Shown here one piece after another: positions 47,611-59,745 of a DNA stretch of 64,000 nt; position 1 is the stretch's first letter, and the number at the start of each line of letters is the position of its first letter. The DNA comes from Trileptium ribeirensis. Lineage: Eukaryota > Nematoda > Enoplea > Enoplida > Thoracostomopsidae. The notes under the pieces were generated by a model. The model did not search any database. It had not been told where the DNA came from and was given only the letters and a program-made list of their open reading frames with translations. Position numbers and translations under genes: made by a program. The stretch covers positions 1 to 64,000 of the forward strand of contig JASANE010000114.1 of NCBI GenBank assembly GCA_030248225.1, given 5' to 3'.

Positions 47611-50471
47611 ATTATTATAGCAATTGAAATTAAATTTCGGTCGAAAACTTGGGTAAAATTTTGATTTTGGAGAGATAAGAGGTAAAGGAATTTAGCTGTC
47701 TGGAAAGTGGGGCAAATCGTGCGAAAATCGACTATTTCGCTGACGTAAGCTTAAAATAGGGATGGGTTGCCAAAATTTGGGTCCAAGCAGATACGTTCAT
47801 TAATTTTAACCAACGTCTTAATTACGCCTAACCCTAAGGAGTTTCCTTTGGCTTGGAATCACCACGTGTTTACGGTAGCAGTCCCAATTTGAAAATTTAA
47901 TTGGTTAAATCAAGAAAAGACCAAAACCCCGGTTTGAGTAATTTGTCTTTAATTGGCTGGAGACTAGAAACAGTTAACCGACAGATGGGTTAGCTGTCCC
48001 AACTAAAATCTGAGCTGCCTGGCGTCGGCCGCGCGAGGTTCGGACGATTTTACTGTCCGGCTCCGAAGCTTAATTGGTGTTGTAATTTCACTTTAGTTTT
48101 TCGTTTGGTTGGCGATCGCTCCCGTAGACGATGGTTGGGCGACGGATGAGTGGAGAAGGTACGTAAGTATGGGTGTGGGAGAGAGGACTGGAAGAAGTCG
48201 TGAACCAGCCTGTTAGAAACAGAAAACGCATTATTCTAGATTTCTACTTTGGTAGCCAATGCCACTTCTCTGTTTGCACGTCCTGTCCGCTCCTCCCTTG
48301 TCCGCCCACCGTGGGATCCTGACCCTAGTCAATCTGTAGTAAACTTTTCATTCTGACCGAAGTTATTCTGAATGTCCCGTCATAAGTTAGGGTACAAAAT
48401 AAACGCGACACCCGAAGAGAATTAATTTTACATGATCTCCTGAGTCGAGTTAGGAGATTGGATTTGAGCTGACCGAGGTTAAATAAAGATTTTCTAAGAA
48501 AAAACTAAAATTTTTCAAGTACCGATCCTTGCTATTATTTCGATTTGAAGAATTTTATTATATTTTAGTCACGATATACACATACATTTTATTAGATCTA
48601 CACACTTATGGATTTGCACAATTGAAAATTGACAATAGGTATCGAATTTGATAAAATTAATGTTGCGCAAAATTCCCTACCAGGAGTTTTGCTAAAATTT
48701 TGTTGAATGATACATATGTAGTCGACATTTCAAATCGAACCGTAAAGTTGCAAGAATTTAACCAGGTTCAGGAGCCTTGTGACCCGGAAGTGGGCCGACC
48801 CACCTTAAATTTCAATTGATAATAGCTCAAAATTCCGTCCAAGAATTTTGATAATTTTTAGCATATGATTGAGCCGTGGGTCGTTCAAAAATTATAAAGA
48901 AATAAACCCCGAGCGGAGCAAAAGACGCTCAGATTTTGTACAAATTTACGCAGTAACACAGATTTAGATATGCTTAGTTTCTTAGACGTATTTAAGCTTT
49001 AGTTTCATAGTTGCAGTATTAAAATTTTTGTTTCTTTTCTTGTAGGAGTTCAGATTCATCAGATACACCTGTATGTCACACGCTTAGTTCCGATACGCCG
49101 TCGCTGCAATTACAGTATTATATTTACCAGTGTTGGTAAATTTAATTTGAAAACTCAGAGATTTTGTATAAAAATTTTAGCAGCGTCATGAGATGCTATT
49201 TCGGATCTGTCGGGCCTTGACTCGATGGATCAGTTTTGTGTAGGACCGTTTACCCGGCAGTCAGAAATGGATATCATAAGTCAAGCATAGCCCCGTTGCA
49301 AATTTTCAGGCATTCCCCGATGTTTTACAGTTGGGCTACGGGCCCGACTCGAAACCCATGAACTGATTATTTGCGAGTTCGACTTAGGTTATATTCCAAA
49401 AGCAAATTTTTTTACGGTTGCAATGATCGTGGATTACTATTGTACAAACCTGTTTTAAGAATCAGAGACAGCTAAAATTTAAAAAAATTTATATTAGAAA
49501 TGAGAAGCACTTAAGAAGTGTTATTTCATTGTTTTCTGTGTCATTTTTACTTATTCCGGGACAAGTGCCTATGGCTTACTAGGCATCGCCACCCAAAATT
49601 TTACCCCCTAGCTAGTTCAAATAATTTCTAACCCCTGCTACCATGCCCCAAAATTAACGTGTAAAATCCTGTATTCGTACAGTATAGCTATACAACTGAT
49701 GTGAAGCGACAGAGACTGGAAAACACGAAAATGGCAGCATTGGGATTCCCGTTTACACAGGGTTCGTCGGCTCATCGTCAGCTTAGAAGGGTCCCACGCT
49801 CTTATACAAGTCAAAGCAACGTCAACATGGCTTCACAGTGATGGCGAGCAACCCGAAACAGCAAAATCAACTCCCCCTGAGAAATAGAGCTTGGACATAC
49901 AAACCTTTAGCGACCAGTTAAGTAAGTTAAAGACTCGACCGCCGTAGAGCTCGTGAAATTCGGGGACAGCCCCACAGTGGATCACTGCGTTGGTGTAGTG
50001 ATCTACTGGCGAGCTCAACTGTAGTTCTCCTCAATTTCGATAGAGAACTAGCTTAAGTATAATAATACTCAGTTTAAGGAAGTACACATATGACAAACCA
50101 ATTTATACTTTTAAAGACCTGTAAAAAGCGTTTCCGAACTGGGCCGTCAATATCCGCCGTAGTTCGAAGATCCTTCTTTGCGAAGCTGGATACAAAATTT
50201 TGTAGTACACTCGTGAAGCTAGGATCAATATGGCTCTTAATTTCCCGGAAATTATCCAGGTTAGATCATTAGGATATGTTACGGCTGGAGCATAACTTCG
50301 GAGTCTTAGCAAAAGGGGCTGAGGCAACGTCTCAACCGTCCAACAAATTTTCACCGAAGAGCGATGGATGAATAGATAAGATTTCTTGTGGTTCTGAATT
50401 TAACCACCATTACTTGTAATTCCGAAGTCAAATCGTTAAAGTTACTCAGGTCAAAGCTTACTTGAAAATTT
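47611..50471. other. Intronic stretch between the AT block and the tandem array
   Basis: A GC-richer patch at 47,990-48,330 (gcgtcggccgcgcgagg, tccgcccaccgtggg) may be a retroelement remnant. A possible plus-strand exon at 49,046-49,135 has a strong acceptor (TTTCTTTTCTTGTAG) and a GTAAAT donor. It reads SSDSSDTPVCHTLSSDTPS in one open frame, but a second frame is open too and it does not join in phase to the exon at 46,617. Nothing else is seen. Confidence 0.35.
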
Positions 50472-52275
50472 TCGCTTATACTTTCTCCTACAGTACTCTT
50501 CGCAAGTTAGCGAGAAAGAAATTTTTTATAGATAGGCATAAAAATTCGGACTTGGTAAAATCAATACCTTATAAATTAGCTTTAGTTTCGAGTAAAATTC
50601 TGTGACCAGAACCACTTAACTTGTACCATAGTCGTAATTTAATTTCTTAGTATTATATGTTCATAAAATGATTTAGGATAATATTTAATTCCTACTTTCA
50701 CATAGTGGTAATAACCCTTAGGTCCCTTTTAAAATGCGACGCAATGACATCGCTGTTGTCGTTTTACCCTGAAAATGAACACTAGGACCTACGCTAAATT
50801 CGGTATGAACCTGTGAAATTCAAGTCATTTTCGGTTGTAATGTTCATAGTTTTAACCCTGTCCATTTGGGATAGAAAACTTACGAAAAAATTGACTTCCT
50901 TGCTAAATTCTACCCACTATATTTCGCTTATACTTTCTCCTACAGTACTATTCGCAAGTTAGCGAGAAAGAAATTTTTTATAGATAGGCATAAAAATTCA
51001 GACTTGGTAAAATCAATACCTTATATATTAGCTTTAGTTTCGAGTAAAATTCTGTGACCAGAACCACTTAACTTGTACCATAGTCGTAATTTAATTTCTT
51101 AGTATTATATGTTCATAAAATGATTTAGGATAATATTTAATTCCTACTTTCACATAGTGGTAATAACCCTTAGGTCCCTTTTAAAATGCGACGCAATGAC
51201 ATCGCTGTTGTCGTTTTACCCTGAAAATGAACACTAGGACCTACGCTAAATTCGGTATGAACCTGTGAAGTTCAAGTCATTTTCGGTTGTAATGTTCATA
51301 GTTTTAACCCTGTCCATTTGGGATAGAAAACTTAAGAAAAAATTGTCTTCCTTGCTAAATTCTACCCACTATATTTCGCTTATACTTTCTCCTACAGTAC
51401 TATTCGCAAGTTAGCGAGAAAGAAATTTTTTATAGATAGGCATAAAAATTCAGACTTGGTAAAATCAATACCTTATATATTAGCTTTAGTTTCGAGTAAA
51501 ATTCTGTGACCAGAACCACTTAACTTGTACCATAGTCGTAATTTAATTTCTTAGTATTATATGTTCATAAAATGATTTAGGATAATATTTAATTCCTACT
51601 TTCACATAGTGGTAATAACCCTTAGGTCCCTTTTAAAATGCGACGCAATGACATCGCTGTTGTTTTACCCTGAAAATGAACACTAGGACCTACGCTAAAT
51701 TCGGTATGAACCTGTGAAGTTCAAGTCATTTTCGGTTGTAATGTTCATAGTTTTAACCCTGTCCATTTGGGATAGAAAACTTAAGAAAAAATTGTCTTCC
51801 TTGCTAAATTCTACCCACTATATTTCGCTTATACTTTCTCCTACAGTACTATTCGCAAGTTAGCGAGAAAGAAATTTTTTATAGATAGGCATAAAAATTC
51901 AGACTTGGTAAAATCAATACCTTATATATTAGCTTTAGTTTCGAGTAAAATTCTGTGACCAGAACCACTTAACTTGTACCATAGTCGTAATTTAATTTCT
52001 TAGTATTATATGTTCATAAAATGATTTAGGATAATATTTAATTCCTACTTTCACATAGTGGTAATAACCCTTAGGTCCCTTTTAAAATGCGACGCAATGA
52101 CATCGCTGTTGTTTTACCCTGAAAATGAACACTAGGACCTACGCTAAATTCGGTATGAACCTGTGAAGTTCAAGTCATTTTCGGTTGTAATGTTCATAGT
52201 TTTAACCCTGTCCATTTGGGATAGAAAACTTAAGAAAAAATTGACTTCCTTGCTAAATTCTACCCACTATACTTT
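50472..52275. repeat. 452-bp tandem repeat, 4 near-identical copies
   Basis: The anchor ttcgcttatactttctcctac occurs at 50,471, 50,923, 51,375 and 51,824 (periods 452, 452, 449). The last two units lack 3 bp (gttgtcgtttt became gttgtttt). Only a handful of substitutions separate units, so amplification or gene conversion is recent. Copies are head-to-tail and lie in the apparent intron between the exons at 46.3 and 56.2 kb. No ORF of note inside the unit. Confidence 0.96.
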
Positions 52276-54501
52276 ATCCATTAGGATTCTCGCAGTAAGT
52301 TGCGAGAACCCGTGCTATTTGCCAACCATCTAGAAAATGGTTTCGCCAAACTATATTTAAGCTTTAGACCGTCTACCAAACTTAAAATACAGAGTACTTT
52401 CATGTTAGTATTTTCCCTAGATAAGAGTGGATCCAGCACCTTCATAAATTTGCACAAAACAGCACAAAATTTCTCCGATAAAAGTGTATATTAATTTCCC
52501 CACGTTTGATACGTTAGGCAATGTATATCGAGCGTGTAGTTTAATTTCTTAATAAAATAGTTATTTCTATGGACTCTTAGGAATTAGAAAACTCGGTCCC
52601 GATTCACTTCTACCGGGACCTATAAGCCGAGAAGTAAGAAGTCCGCACTGTGTGCCCTTACGGTTCTGAGTAGTTCACGCGTGTAATCCTACAAAAGGGC
52701 ATTGCCGATACACCTAAGCCATAATTTAGCAAAGTCTAAGCGTTGAAAATAATAATATGTTAACATAATAATATTATAAACATGTTATTATTAATAACAT
52801 TATGTTTATACAAGTATATTTGCATCTGTCGAGCAAATATGGTGTTAACGAACGCGAATCACTCGCGCACCCGCTGATACCAATACTAGTGGTCGTCAAA
52901 TCCACCTTGTGCTTTCCATGCTCCTTCCCAAATCGCTAACAACATCCTTGTCACCTGTTGATTGTTCGAAACTTTTGCCGTGTTGGCACGCTTGGCCAGT
53001 CACACTAGGTATGCTAAGTCTCGATGAGCTGGCCACCGGATAAGTTTGAGTTGAGTTAAATAAGAAATCGCTTGAACGATTTGCCGTTCAAAATTTCTCT
53101 GCGCGTATATACTTGTGTATAATAAATACTTCACCGGGTGTACCCAATCCTCACCTGAGAACGAAAATCTGTAGGATTATGTCGAGCCTATTCGACTCTA
53201 AAGTACTACAAATAATAAAATTCAGTGTAACTATTTAGGATCATTTAGCACAAATTAGCGACTCATTACTGCTGTAATCACACTGTTCAGGAGTTGTAGC
53301 ACGTTACTACATTGTATGCTCGCAATATGTATCATGTATCCGTACGGTTTGTCACTATAATCATCCCTCGTAGAGTAGAAGTAGTCGAATAACACCCCAA
53401 TCCTCGTGTCTTTTCTTCGTAGCATACCTGGACCCGAACCTGGCATTTTCTTCCGTTTGTTTCTCATTAGTTATTCACAGCCTTCAGCTTATCTGAACCA
53501 ACCGATTGGCTTATTGTAAATATCATAGAGCGATCAGTTAGTCTCTGGCTCCACGTTACCTGTATCGTTAAATCCACTTTTCTGCCCCAAAATTCTTTTA
53601 GTAAGGTAAACGCAGCCGTCACCAAAATGTTCCTCACAATCAAACGTACTCGTTGAAACTGATCTGACATACGGCTGTATACGTTCAATTAGGAAGGCTA
53701 CGACCTACAGTTTGACCTAACCGAAATTACCTGTCCAAACTATGCACTTATGTTGTGCCATTCTTGAATGTATGCTATTATTGTCAAATATGTGACCGTA
53801 CTGAATTAACCCTTAACCGACCGTGAATAAATAATAATGAAAATCTAACGTGTCCCAGTGTTTATTATATGTAACAATATGTACTAAAATCTGTTTGAAA
53901 ACGTCGCTCAAGTCGACGACCTGCATTCAGACGTGACGTCGAAGAGGTCGAAAGTCTTAGCATGGCTCGCCGACCATTTACTATGTACGTATGACTGGAT
54001 TGTGCGAGATTAGATTACCAAATGTTCGATGCCGTCGACATGGAGTCGACGGAATCCCTTGCCGCCGAACTCGAGCATAAACGATCTGACGCCAAGCGTC
54101 TAGGGATTTTCGGACCCTAACTGGCCTGTCTACAGTGAAGGGCCCACTTTCAAATCCCCCATGTTCATGAGATTTCCCCATCTATGTCTGAAAATTTATG
54201 TTTTTTGTTTGCAAATTGTTTTCTAAACATTAATTACCACTATTTACGATGCTAAAACGTGGACTTATAGCTTGAAAATGCATGCACGGGGCAGTAAAAC
54301 TAGATGAAAATATGGAAATATTTATTTTTAAGCAAAATTTATCCCACCACTTTGAAGTTTTCCCCGAGAATGAACATGGGGCCTCCCGAAGTCCCCCCAC
54401 TTTTCGGAGGGATGTGAACAAACTAGGCTAGTGGGGCTACACTAGCCATAAATCATTGATTAACACCAATGTTGTATTAGATTGTCAGTTCTTGATGAGA
54501 C
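52276..54501. other. Intronic stretch, possible retroelement remnant
   Basis: Two abutting minus frames (53,467-53,688 and 53,255-53,467, about 73 and 70 codons) look moderately protein-like: LTIQVTWSQRLTDRSMIFT, then KDTRIGVLFDYFYSTRDD. They have no recognisable domain. A perfect 8-bp hairpin, CCGTCGAC / GTCGACGG, lies near 54,032-54,052. TATA and AATAAA words near 53,105-53,125 would suit a degraded LTR, but no paired repeat was found. Confidence 0.3.
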
Positions 54502-54509
54502 CCGGATAG

Positions 54510-55589
54510 CAGGGAATAACCGGAACCGAAATTTACCGGAACCGGAACCAGCAACCGGAACCTTGTCTTCGAAACCTATATATAGAAAACAGATGAAGGT
54601 AAAAATACAGGTACAGTGGATTTAAAATGTGCTAAAAATAACTTTTACATTAAACTTAATGCATTGTGATGGGATTATTGCCTTTCTGGAACCTTAAAGA
54701 GACTGAGGAAGCTAAATAATGTTTATTTATCGATCAATATGTCAGTTTTTGAACGCTCAGAGCAAAAAATGCTTTCCACTATACACCCTTGCGTATATTG
54801 CGTCACAATGAATGTGCTTATAACGCATTGAGCGTTGAATAAACACTTTCGCTCTGTAGAAGAAACACTTTCGCAAATGTGTCCATTCACCTCCCTTTAC
54901 TACACATACGTTTGTTACATGTTATTCTGTAGGAAACTTGACATTATTGGTTTATATGGTTCTAAAAAATAATAGAAAATATTACTATAATTTTCTGATC
55001 AGTAGTCAGAGACACTGTTTTGGCTAGCGTTTAGATGATAATGATGATAACTTTCTAACCACAATGCTATGAGATCAACTGTTATACTGCTCGCACAGTT
55101 TCAATGAATATAGTTAATTACCAGGGACGCAGTTTCTGGCTGCGTTGCAGATAACGCTAGTTTACTTCAATGTAGACTGATTTACAAAGTTTGCAAGCGC
55201 ATTACCGAGTTGGACCGGTTTAATTCGAACATACCCCGCAATCTTCTGAACGTGTGAAATAGCTGCTGCAAGCATCGATCCGGCTTTGTTTTGTTAGCAA
55301 ACTCCTGCAAGCTAAGATGAAAAACTCCCACTGAATTTATGTGCCCTACTTACGTTTCACCATGGAAAATTACTGAGTTAATCTTTTCTTTTGCTTGGTT
55401 GTATCGGAACTTGATCATTGTACATATATATTACATATGTTTGGACCATAGATGAAGCAAAATGTTGAAAATTTTAATCAAAATTTTAAACCGGAATTCC
55501 GGTTCCGGTCTGGTTTTTGCCCTTTGCCGGAACCGCAACCGGAACACGATTTTCGTCGAAACCGGAACCGGAATTCCGGTTACTCCCTG
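54510..55589. mobile_element. hAT-type non-autonomous transposon, 8-bp TSD (7/8)
   Basis: The ends are CAGGGAATAACCGG and the complement of CAGGGAGTAACCGG. Flanks ccggatag (54,502-54,509) and caggatag (55,590-55,597) agree at 7 of 8 positions, as expected of an aged hAT target duplication. CAGGG-type ends are common in hAT elements. Both subterminal regions are packed with the word ccggaacc. The 1,080-bp element has no transposase. Confidence 0.87.
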
Positions 55590-55779
55590 CAGGATAGGGA
55601 ATAGTTATGGTGTCTTTGGCCTGCGAACAGGTGACGGAGCCAACCTCCCTGGGGACCTCAAAGTAATACCACGTAGACAACGTACGCAACCCATCCGGCG
55701 GATATCGGACCACATCCCGAGAGGCACTCCTGCGGCTTCTATGCTCCATCGCTTTATGACTGAATGTTGATTCTGAATG

Positions 55780-56080
55780 GTGGTCTCCCGAATCCTGTGC
55801 CGTGACATATGGGCTGCGAAACTTTGGTACCCATATGACCAGATTTGTCAAAAAACCTTTAAAAATTTGTTCTTTGCCATTTTGACCCGGAAGAGAGGTC
55901 GGAACTGTTCGTGTTCCTAAAGCGTATATCGTCATCACTTTTCTATCGAACAAAAAATTTGTCGCAATCGGACCCGACCATCCAAAAATGAATTGTGAAT
56001 GACAGCGATAGACAAAAAAGAAATTCCCACGATTTTCCCCCAGAGCCCTCAGTGAACACTCTGGTCGCTTCACTCGCTCC
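55780..56080 (-). repeat. Dispersed repeat shared with the palindrome arms
   Basis: On minus this matches 34,500-34,780 (and its mirror, 27,880-28,165): actgagggc-ct, tttgtc-atcgctgtcattca, gatgacgat, gtcaaaatggcaaag and caaatctgg-catacgggtacc. The 195-codon minus frame covering 55,486-56,073 runs across this repeat and the neighbouring hAT end, so it is not a gene. Confidence 0.8.
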
Positions 56081-56168
56081 GTTTCGTTTCAATTATTAAA
56101 ATATTGGTAAAGCGTACAGATTTGTCATTGTTATTTTCAATAATTCAAAAATATAATTATCTGCTTAC

Positions 56169-56216
56169 CAACAACTGAATTTTGCGGGATAACATCCGGA
56201 CGGCTGGAAGTGAGAC
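56169..56216 (-). CDS. 48-nt exon, probably TSC22 long isoform
   Basis: Acceptor ACTTTTTCAG and donor TTG|GTAAGC. GT completes GGT (Gly) with the G left by the exon at 62,251. Fifteen codons follow (LTSSRPDVIPQNSVV), and the final G with the next exon's AT gives GAT (Asp). Very small, but both splice sites are strong and both phases fit. Polar, proline- and serine-bearing, no domain. Confidence 0.72.
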
Positions 56217-56447
56217 CTGAAAAAGTATGTTAAGTTTCAATCAATAATAAATTTAGTATCGTTGCAAGTAAAGCATTAAAACGCAGCATATACAACCACT
56301 ATTTTTTGTTACACTGGTGGCTAACCTGTTTCGGACAGACACAGCAATATTATGAACTTGTGCTACTAGTTTTAGTAATAATCTATACTTGCTCAATGGG
56401 TAGCATTAAAAATATCATTGTCATATTAATCGAAGTGAACACTATTC

Positions 56448-58407
56448 CAGACTGAAATAAGAGCAAATTGTTCGAAAATGATTTGCAAACAGTTCACGGA
56501 TAATTTGTAATAGCAGGAGTGCATTAGAGAAGAGTATGACACTTCCCTGTATTCACATGTACACCCGTGTTTGATAATGCGGTCGTTTTCGACCTGACGA
56601 CCCCTCCACCCACATTTAGGGGGTAATCATGCACAGACACCTCAGTTTTAGGGGTGGCAGCTTGAAACATTCCAGCCTTTGGGTGGAATAATTCGGACGC
56701 CCCCTAGTTGTAGGGGAGTAGCTCGGACTCCCCCCGCCACCAGACTTTGGGTGGGGTAACTCGGACCCCCAATTGCGGAGTTTCTGCAAGTCCGAACCCC
56801 CAGTTTTAAGGGGGTGAATTATGTGAAGCGATATTTTTATATAACTTAAATCGTTGCAGTTAATTACCGAGTTTTAACGTCTTCGCGTATATATTTTCAG
56901 CTTTGTTTTAATATAACTTTTTCCTAATCTTTGAATACTTTCGCTCTTCTTCGCGTTAGTTATAGTTCCTTATTTTGATTACTGTCATAGAACAAGTGTT
57001 CGCGCGGTTAATGTTTGGCAAACTCGTGGAGGCCGCCGTAGAAATTACAGGGTGTCCCCCTGGCGATATTCGCACCCCCTTTGACATGTGCCCTGATAAG
57101 TATTGAAACCAATTATTTCATACTTTTTAACATTTATCATATAGCAAACGCTTTTGTAGCTAAAATAGTAATTGGGAAGCGAAAATGAAGCATTTGAATC
57201 AGCATACCGCTAATAGCATATATATTATCTGATATTCTGGCTCCCGGTTTCTCATACTCTCGTGTTGCATCGCTATAGTACTGTTGATACATACTGTAGT
57301 TTTCTAAATCCAGAAACATCAAAAGCTTGGCAAATTCACGAAAACCGAGCATACGATAATGCCTTATGTAAGTTCGTCACGAATTAATATAAAATATTGT
57401 GAAGAGTTGAAAACTGTATCTGAAAAATTATGCTTCGCTTGCTCATTCATAGAAATATAGGCAATCTATTTATATACAGTGTTTCGTGCAGTTAGTTTTC
57501 AATGATTATGATTGTTGCGCCCTTAACCCTAAACTTTGAAACTTAAAGGCTACTGTGCAAAAAATTTAACATTACTTTGTTTCGGTCATTTGACGCGTAT
57601 GTAGATTATTTCGCGGTGAATGCCCTTTCATTGTCATAATTGTAGCCTTCTAATGGATCGCGTTTATTTTTGCCTTGTCCATAATTTTGTAATCACAGCT
57701 ACTTCAATTACTTTGTGGGCGCTCAAATGACCCTGTATTAGATCACTATTTACGAAGTTGGTAAAGCGCTCTGACGGCGACGTAATAACTATGGTGCTAA
57801 ACTAAAAATGACCACACCAACCATCCTATTTTGCAATACGTGAATTGCTAACCATAGAACTTGTTACGAAACAAATAGGACATCAGATTCAGTTCATAGT
57901 TATCTCCGGGGCATCAACCTAGAAAAGCTCTATCGAGAGTCATGTTCTGTAGCCATTGGAACTACCGCTAGGGTCCATGCAAATTATGCGCTCGAACGCG
58001 GCTATATGACGGCAATCAAAATAATGAGCTATAACAAACGGGAAGAAGAGCGAAAGTATGCAAAGATTAGGAAAAACTCTAAAACTGGGGCGTCGTAGTT
58101 ATGCAACCCAGAAATTTTTTGGGGGGTCCCAGTTACCCCACTCAAAACCTGCGGGGGCAGGGGGGTCCTAGCTGCCACCTTCAAAAACTGAAGAGATCTG
58201 TGCATGATTACCACCCTAAAAGTGGGGTGGGGGTCAGGCCGAAAACGTCCGCATCATCAAACACGGGTGTACATGTGAGTGCAGAGAATTGTCATACTCT
58301 TCTCTAATGCACTCTTGGTAATAGCAACTGAACAACTTATGTTTTGAGAACTACTCGCTAGTAATTGGCGAACGATTTCCGAAAAAATTTGGTTTTATTT
58401 GTATCTG
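56448..58407. mobile_element. 2-kb foldback element with long terminal inverted repeats
   Basis: The left arm (56,448 to about 56,965) and right arm (about 58,020-58,407) are inverted copies. Paired words include cagactgaaataagagcaaat / ctgtatctg ends, gagaagagtatgacact, ggtaatcatgcacagac, gtggggtaactcgga and cctaatctttgaatactttc. Outer ends resemble the 120-bp MITEs of this region. The interior (about 56,965-58,020) is unrelated to the arms and holds an open frame. Confidence 0.8.
57192..57373 (-). other. Protein-like open frame carried in the foldback element
   Basis: The minus frame from about 57,373 (ATG at 57,352) to a possible donor (AGCG|GTATGC) reads LGFREFAKLLMFLDLENY, then MYQQYYSDATREYEKPGA and RISDNIYAISG. 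That is helical, charged, natural-looking sequence, and the frame continues open to 57,137. A weak acceptor (TTACATAAG) precedes it. I do not recognise the family. It could be a captured host exon, a degraded transposon protein or chance. Confidence 0.3.
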
Positions 58408-59400
58408 TAACTTGGCTTATACTTACATATCTGGGAATAACAATTGCAATTAAAAATCAATCTCTGAAGCAGAAATACTGTTCATGGGGTAATTAAGGGC
58501 AAACATACCTTTATTTCACCTGTATCTTTTATCTCGAGCTTGCCAACACCCGGTTAAAAACGAGCCGGGCCGGGCTGGACATAAATTTTGCAGCTCCGGG
58601 CGAGCCGACCTCGATTTACATCGAGCCGGGCCTGGTAGAAAAATTTGAGTTCGTTTCTACTTCTAGTATGCAGCAATATTGAGCATTACATACCTTGCAA
58701 AATGAGATGTATGTCAACCATCTTGCTTGAATAGTTGTGAAGATATACTCGCCTATTAGGCATTTAGGGACTCACAGCGGCCAAATGCATCGAAGATAAA
58801 TTGTTCTACAAGATGAGGTAAATAAAGCCCATATAGCTCGATCGGGTGCGGAGATATTGCCGTTATCGTACATTGTGGGCCATATGGGCAGGCGGACCGG
58901 GGCGGACGGTGTCGTGGATTGGGGGACGGAGCGGACTCGGTTCCTCCGGGGGTTGGGAGGCACGCCACCACGGCTCCGTCCACCGTGAAATCCTAGATCG
59001 TCAGGTAAGCGGTGCCCAAAGCGATGTCACAAGGAAAATAACACATACCCTAGACAAACTGCAGCCCATATATCCGAAAATAATAATATGAGGAGAATAT
59101 CATCATCGACTCTTGATAATACTGATAAAGCGATCATATTTTTACATCATCCAATGTCAAAGTATATACTGCTTACAAAAGGCGTAAAATGGAAACCCCA
59201 AGAACATAAATATTTACAGCATAGTTCCCAGTCAGTCAAATTATAATGGTAAGCGTCAGAAAAAATGTTATTTATATAAATATTACTGTTTAAGCACCTT
59301 TTACCATAGTACCTATATATGTAACACCAATAATACGAAATAAAAGATAAACATATTACATGAAAAGTTTACTAGAATCATAACAAAATAAACACAAATA
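58408..59400. other. Intronic stretch with gagccggg-rich repeat remnant
   Basis: 58,555-58,640 contains several copies of gagccgggcc-like words, comparable to the subterminal repeats of the hAT-type elements here. A plus-strand donor-like TCAG|GTAAGC near 59,003 ends a GC-richer patch (58,860-59,003) with open frames on both strands and no recognisable domain. Confidence 0.35.
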
Positions 59401-59414
59401 TTGTGGAAACCACA

Positions 59415-59745
59415 ATTTTTCAGACCCGACCCGACTAGTCCCTCAAAATGCGTTATTCTGTATGTGCAGCGATTGAAAACAGTGAAAGATGCATAGAAAT
59501 ATGGGTTGGCGTCTCGGTATATTCTGCGCCGTACTTATACTTATATATAGCATGTTGTGCTACACAAGCATTCTCATTTGCTGCATCCACAACGCATACG
59601 TTGCGTTTGTGAAAAATTCTGTACTGCACTCAGACAGAATGTAATATGCGACATCATTTTAAAACCATTGCTGCCCCCAATTTATGACCTGAGTCGGGTC
59701 TGCGACAACCTCTAGCCCGACCCGACTGATGTCTGTAATTGAGAA
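59415..59745. repeat. Repeat remnant bounded by cgacccgac words
   Basis: cagacccgacccgact at about 59,424 and gcccgacccgact near 59,718 bracket an AT-rich 300-bp segment. The architecture resembles the short hexamer-rich ends of the hAT-type elements, but no clean inverted repeat or target duplication is visible. Confidence 0.4.

Noticed and set aside
52300..53688. LTR retrotransposon
   Set aside because: TATA, AATAAA and short frames are present, but I found no paired long terminal repeats, primer-binding site or polymerase motif.
55486..56073. 195-codon open frame on minus
   Set aside because: It crosses a dispersed repeat shared with the palindrome arms and the ccggaacc-rich end of a hAT-type element; no domain and no splice context.
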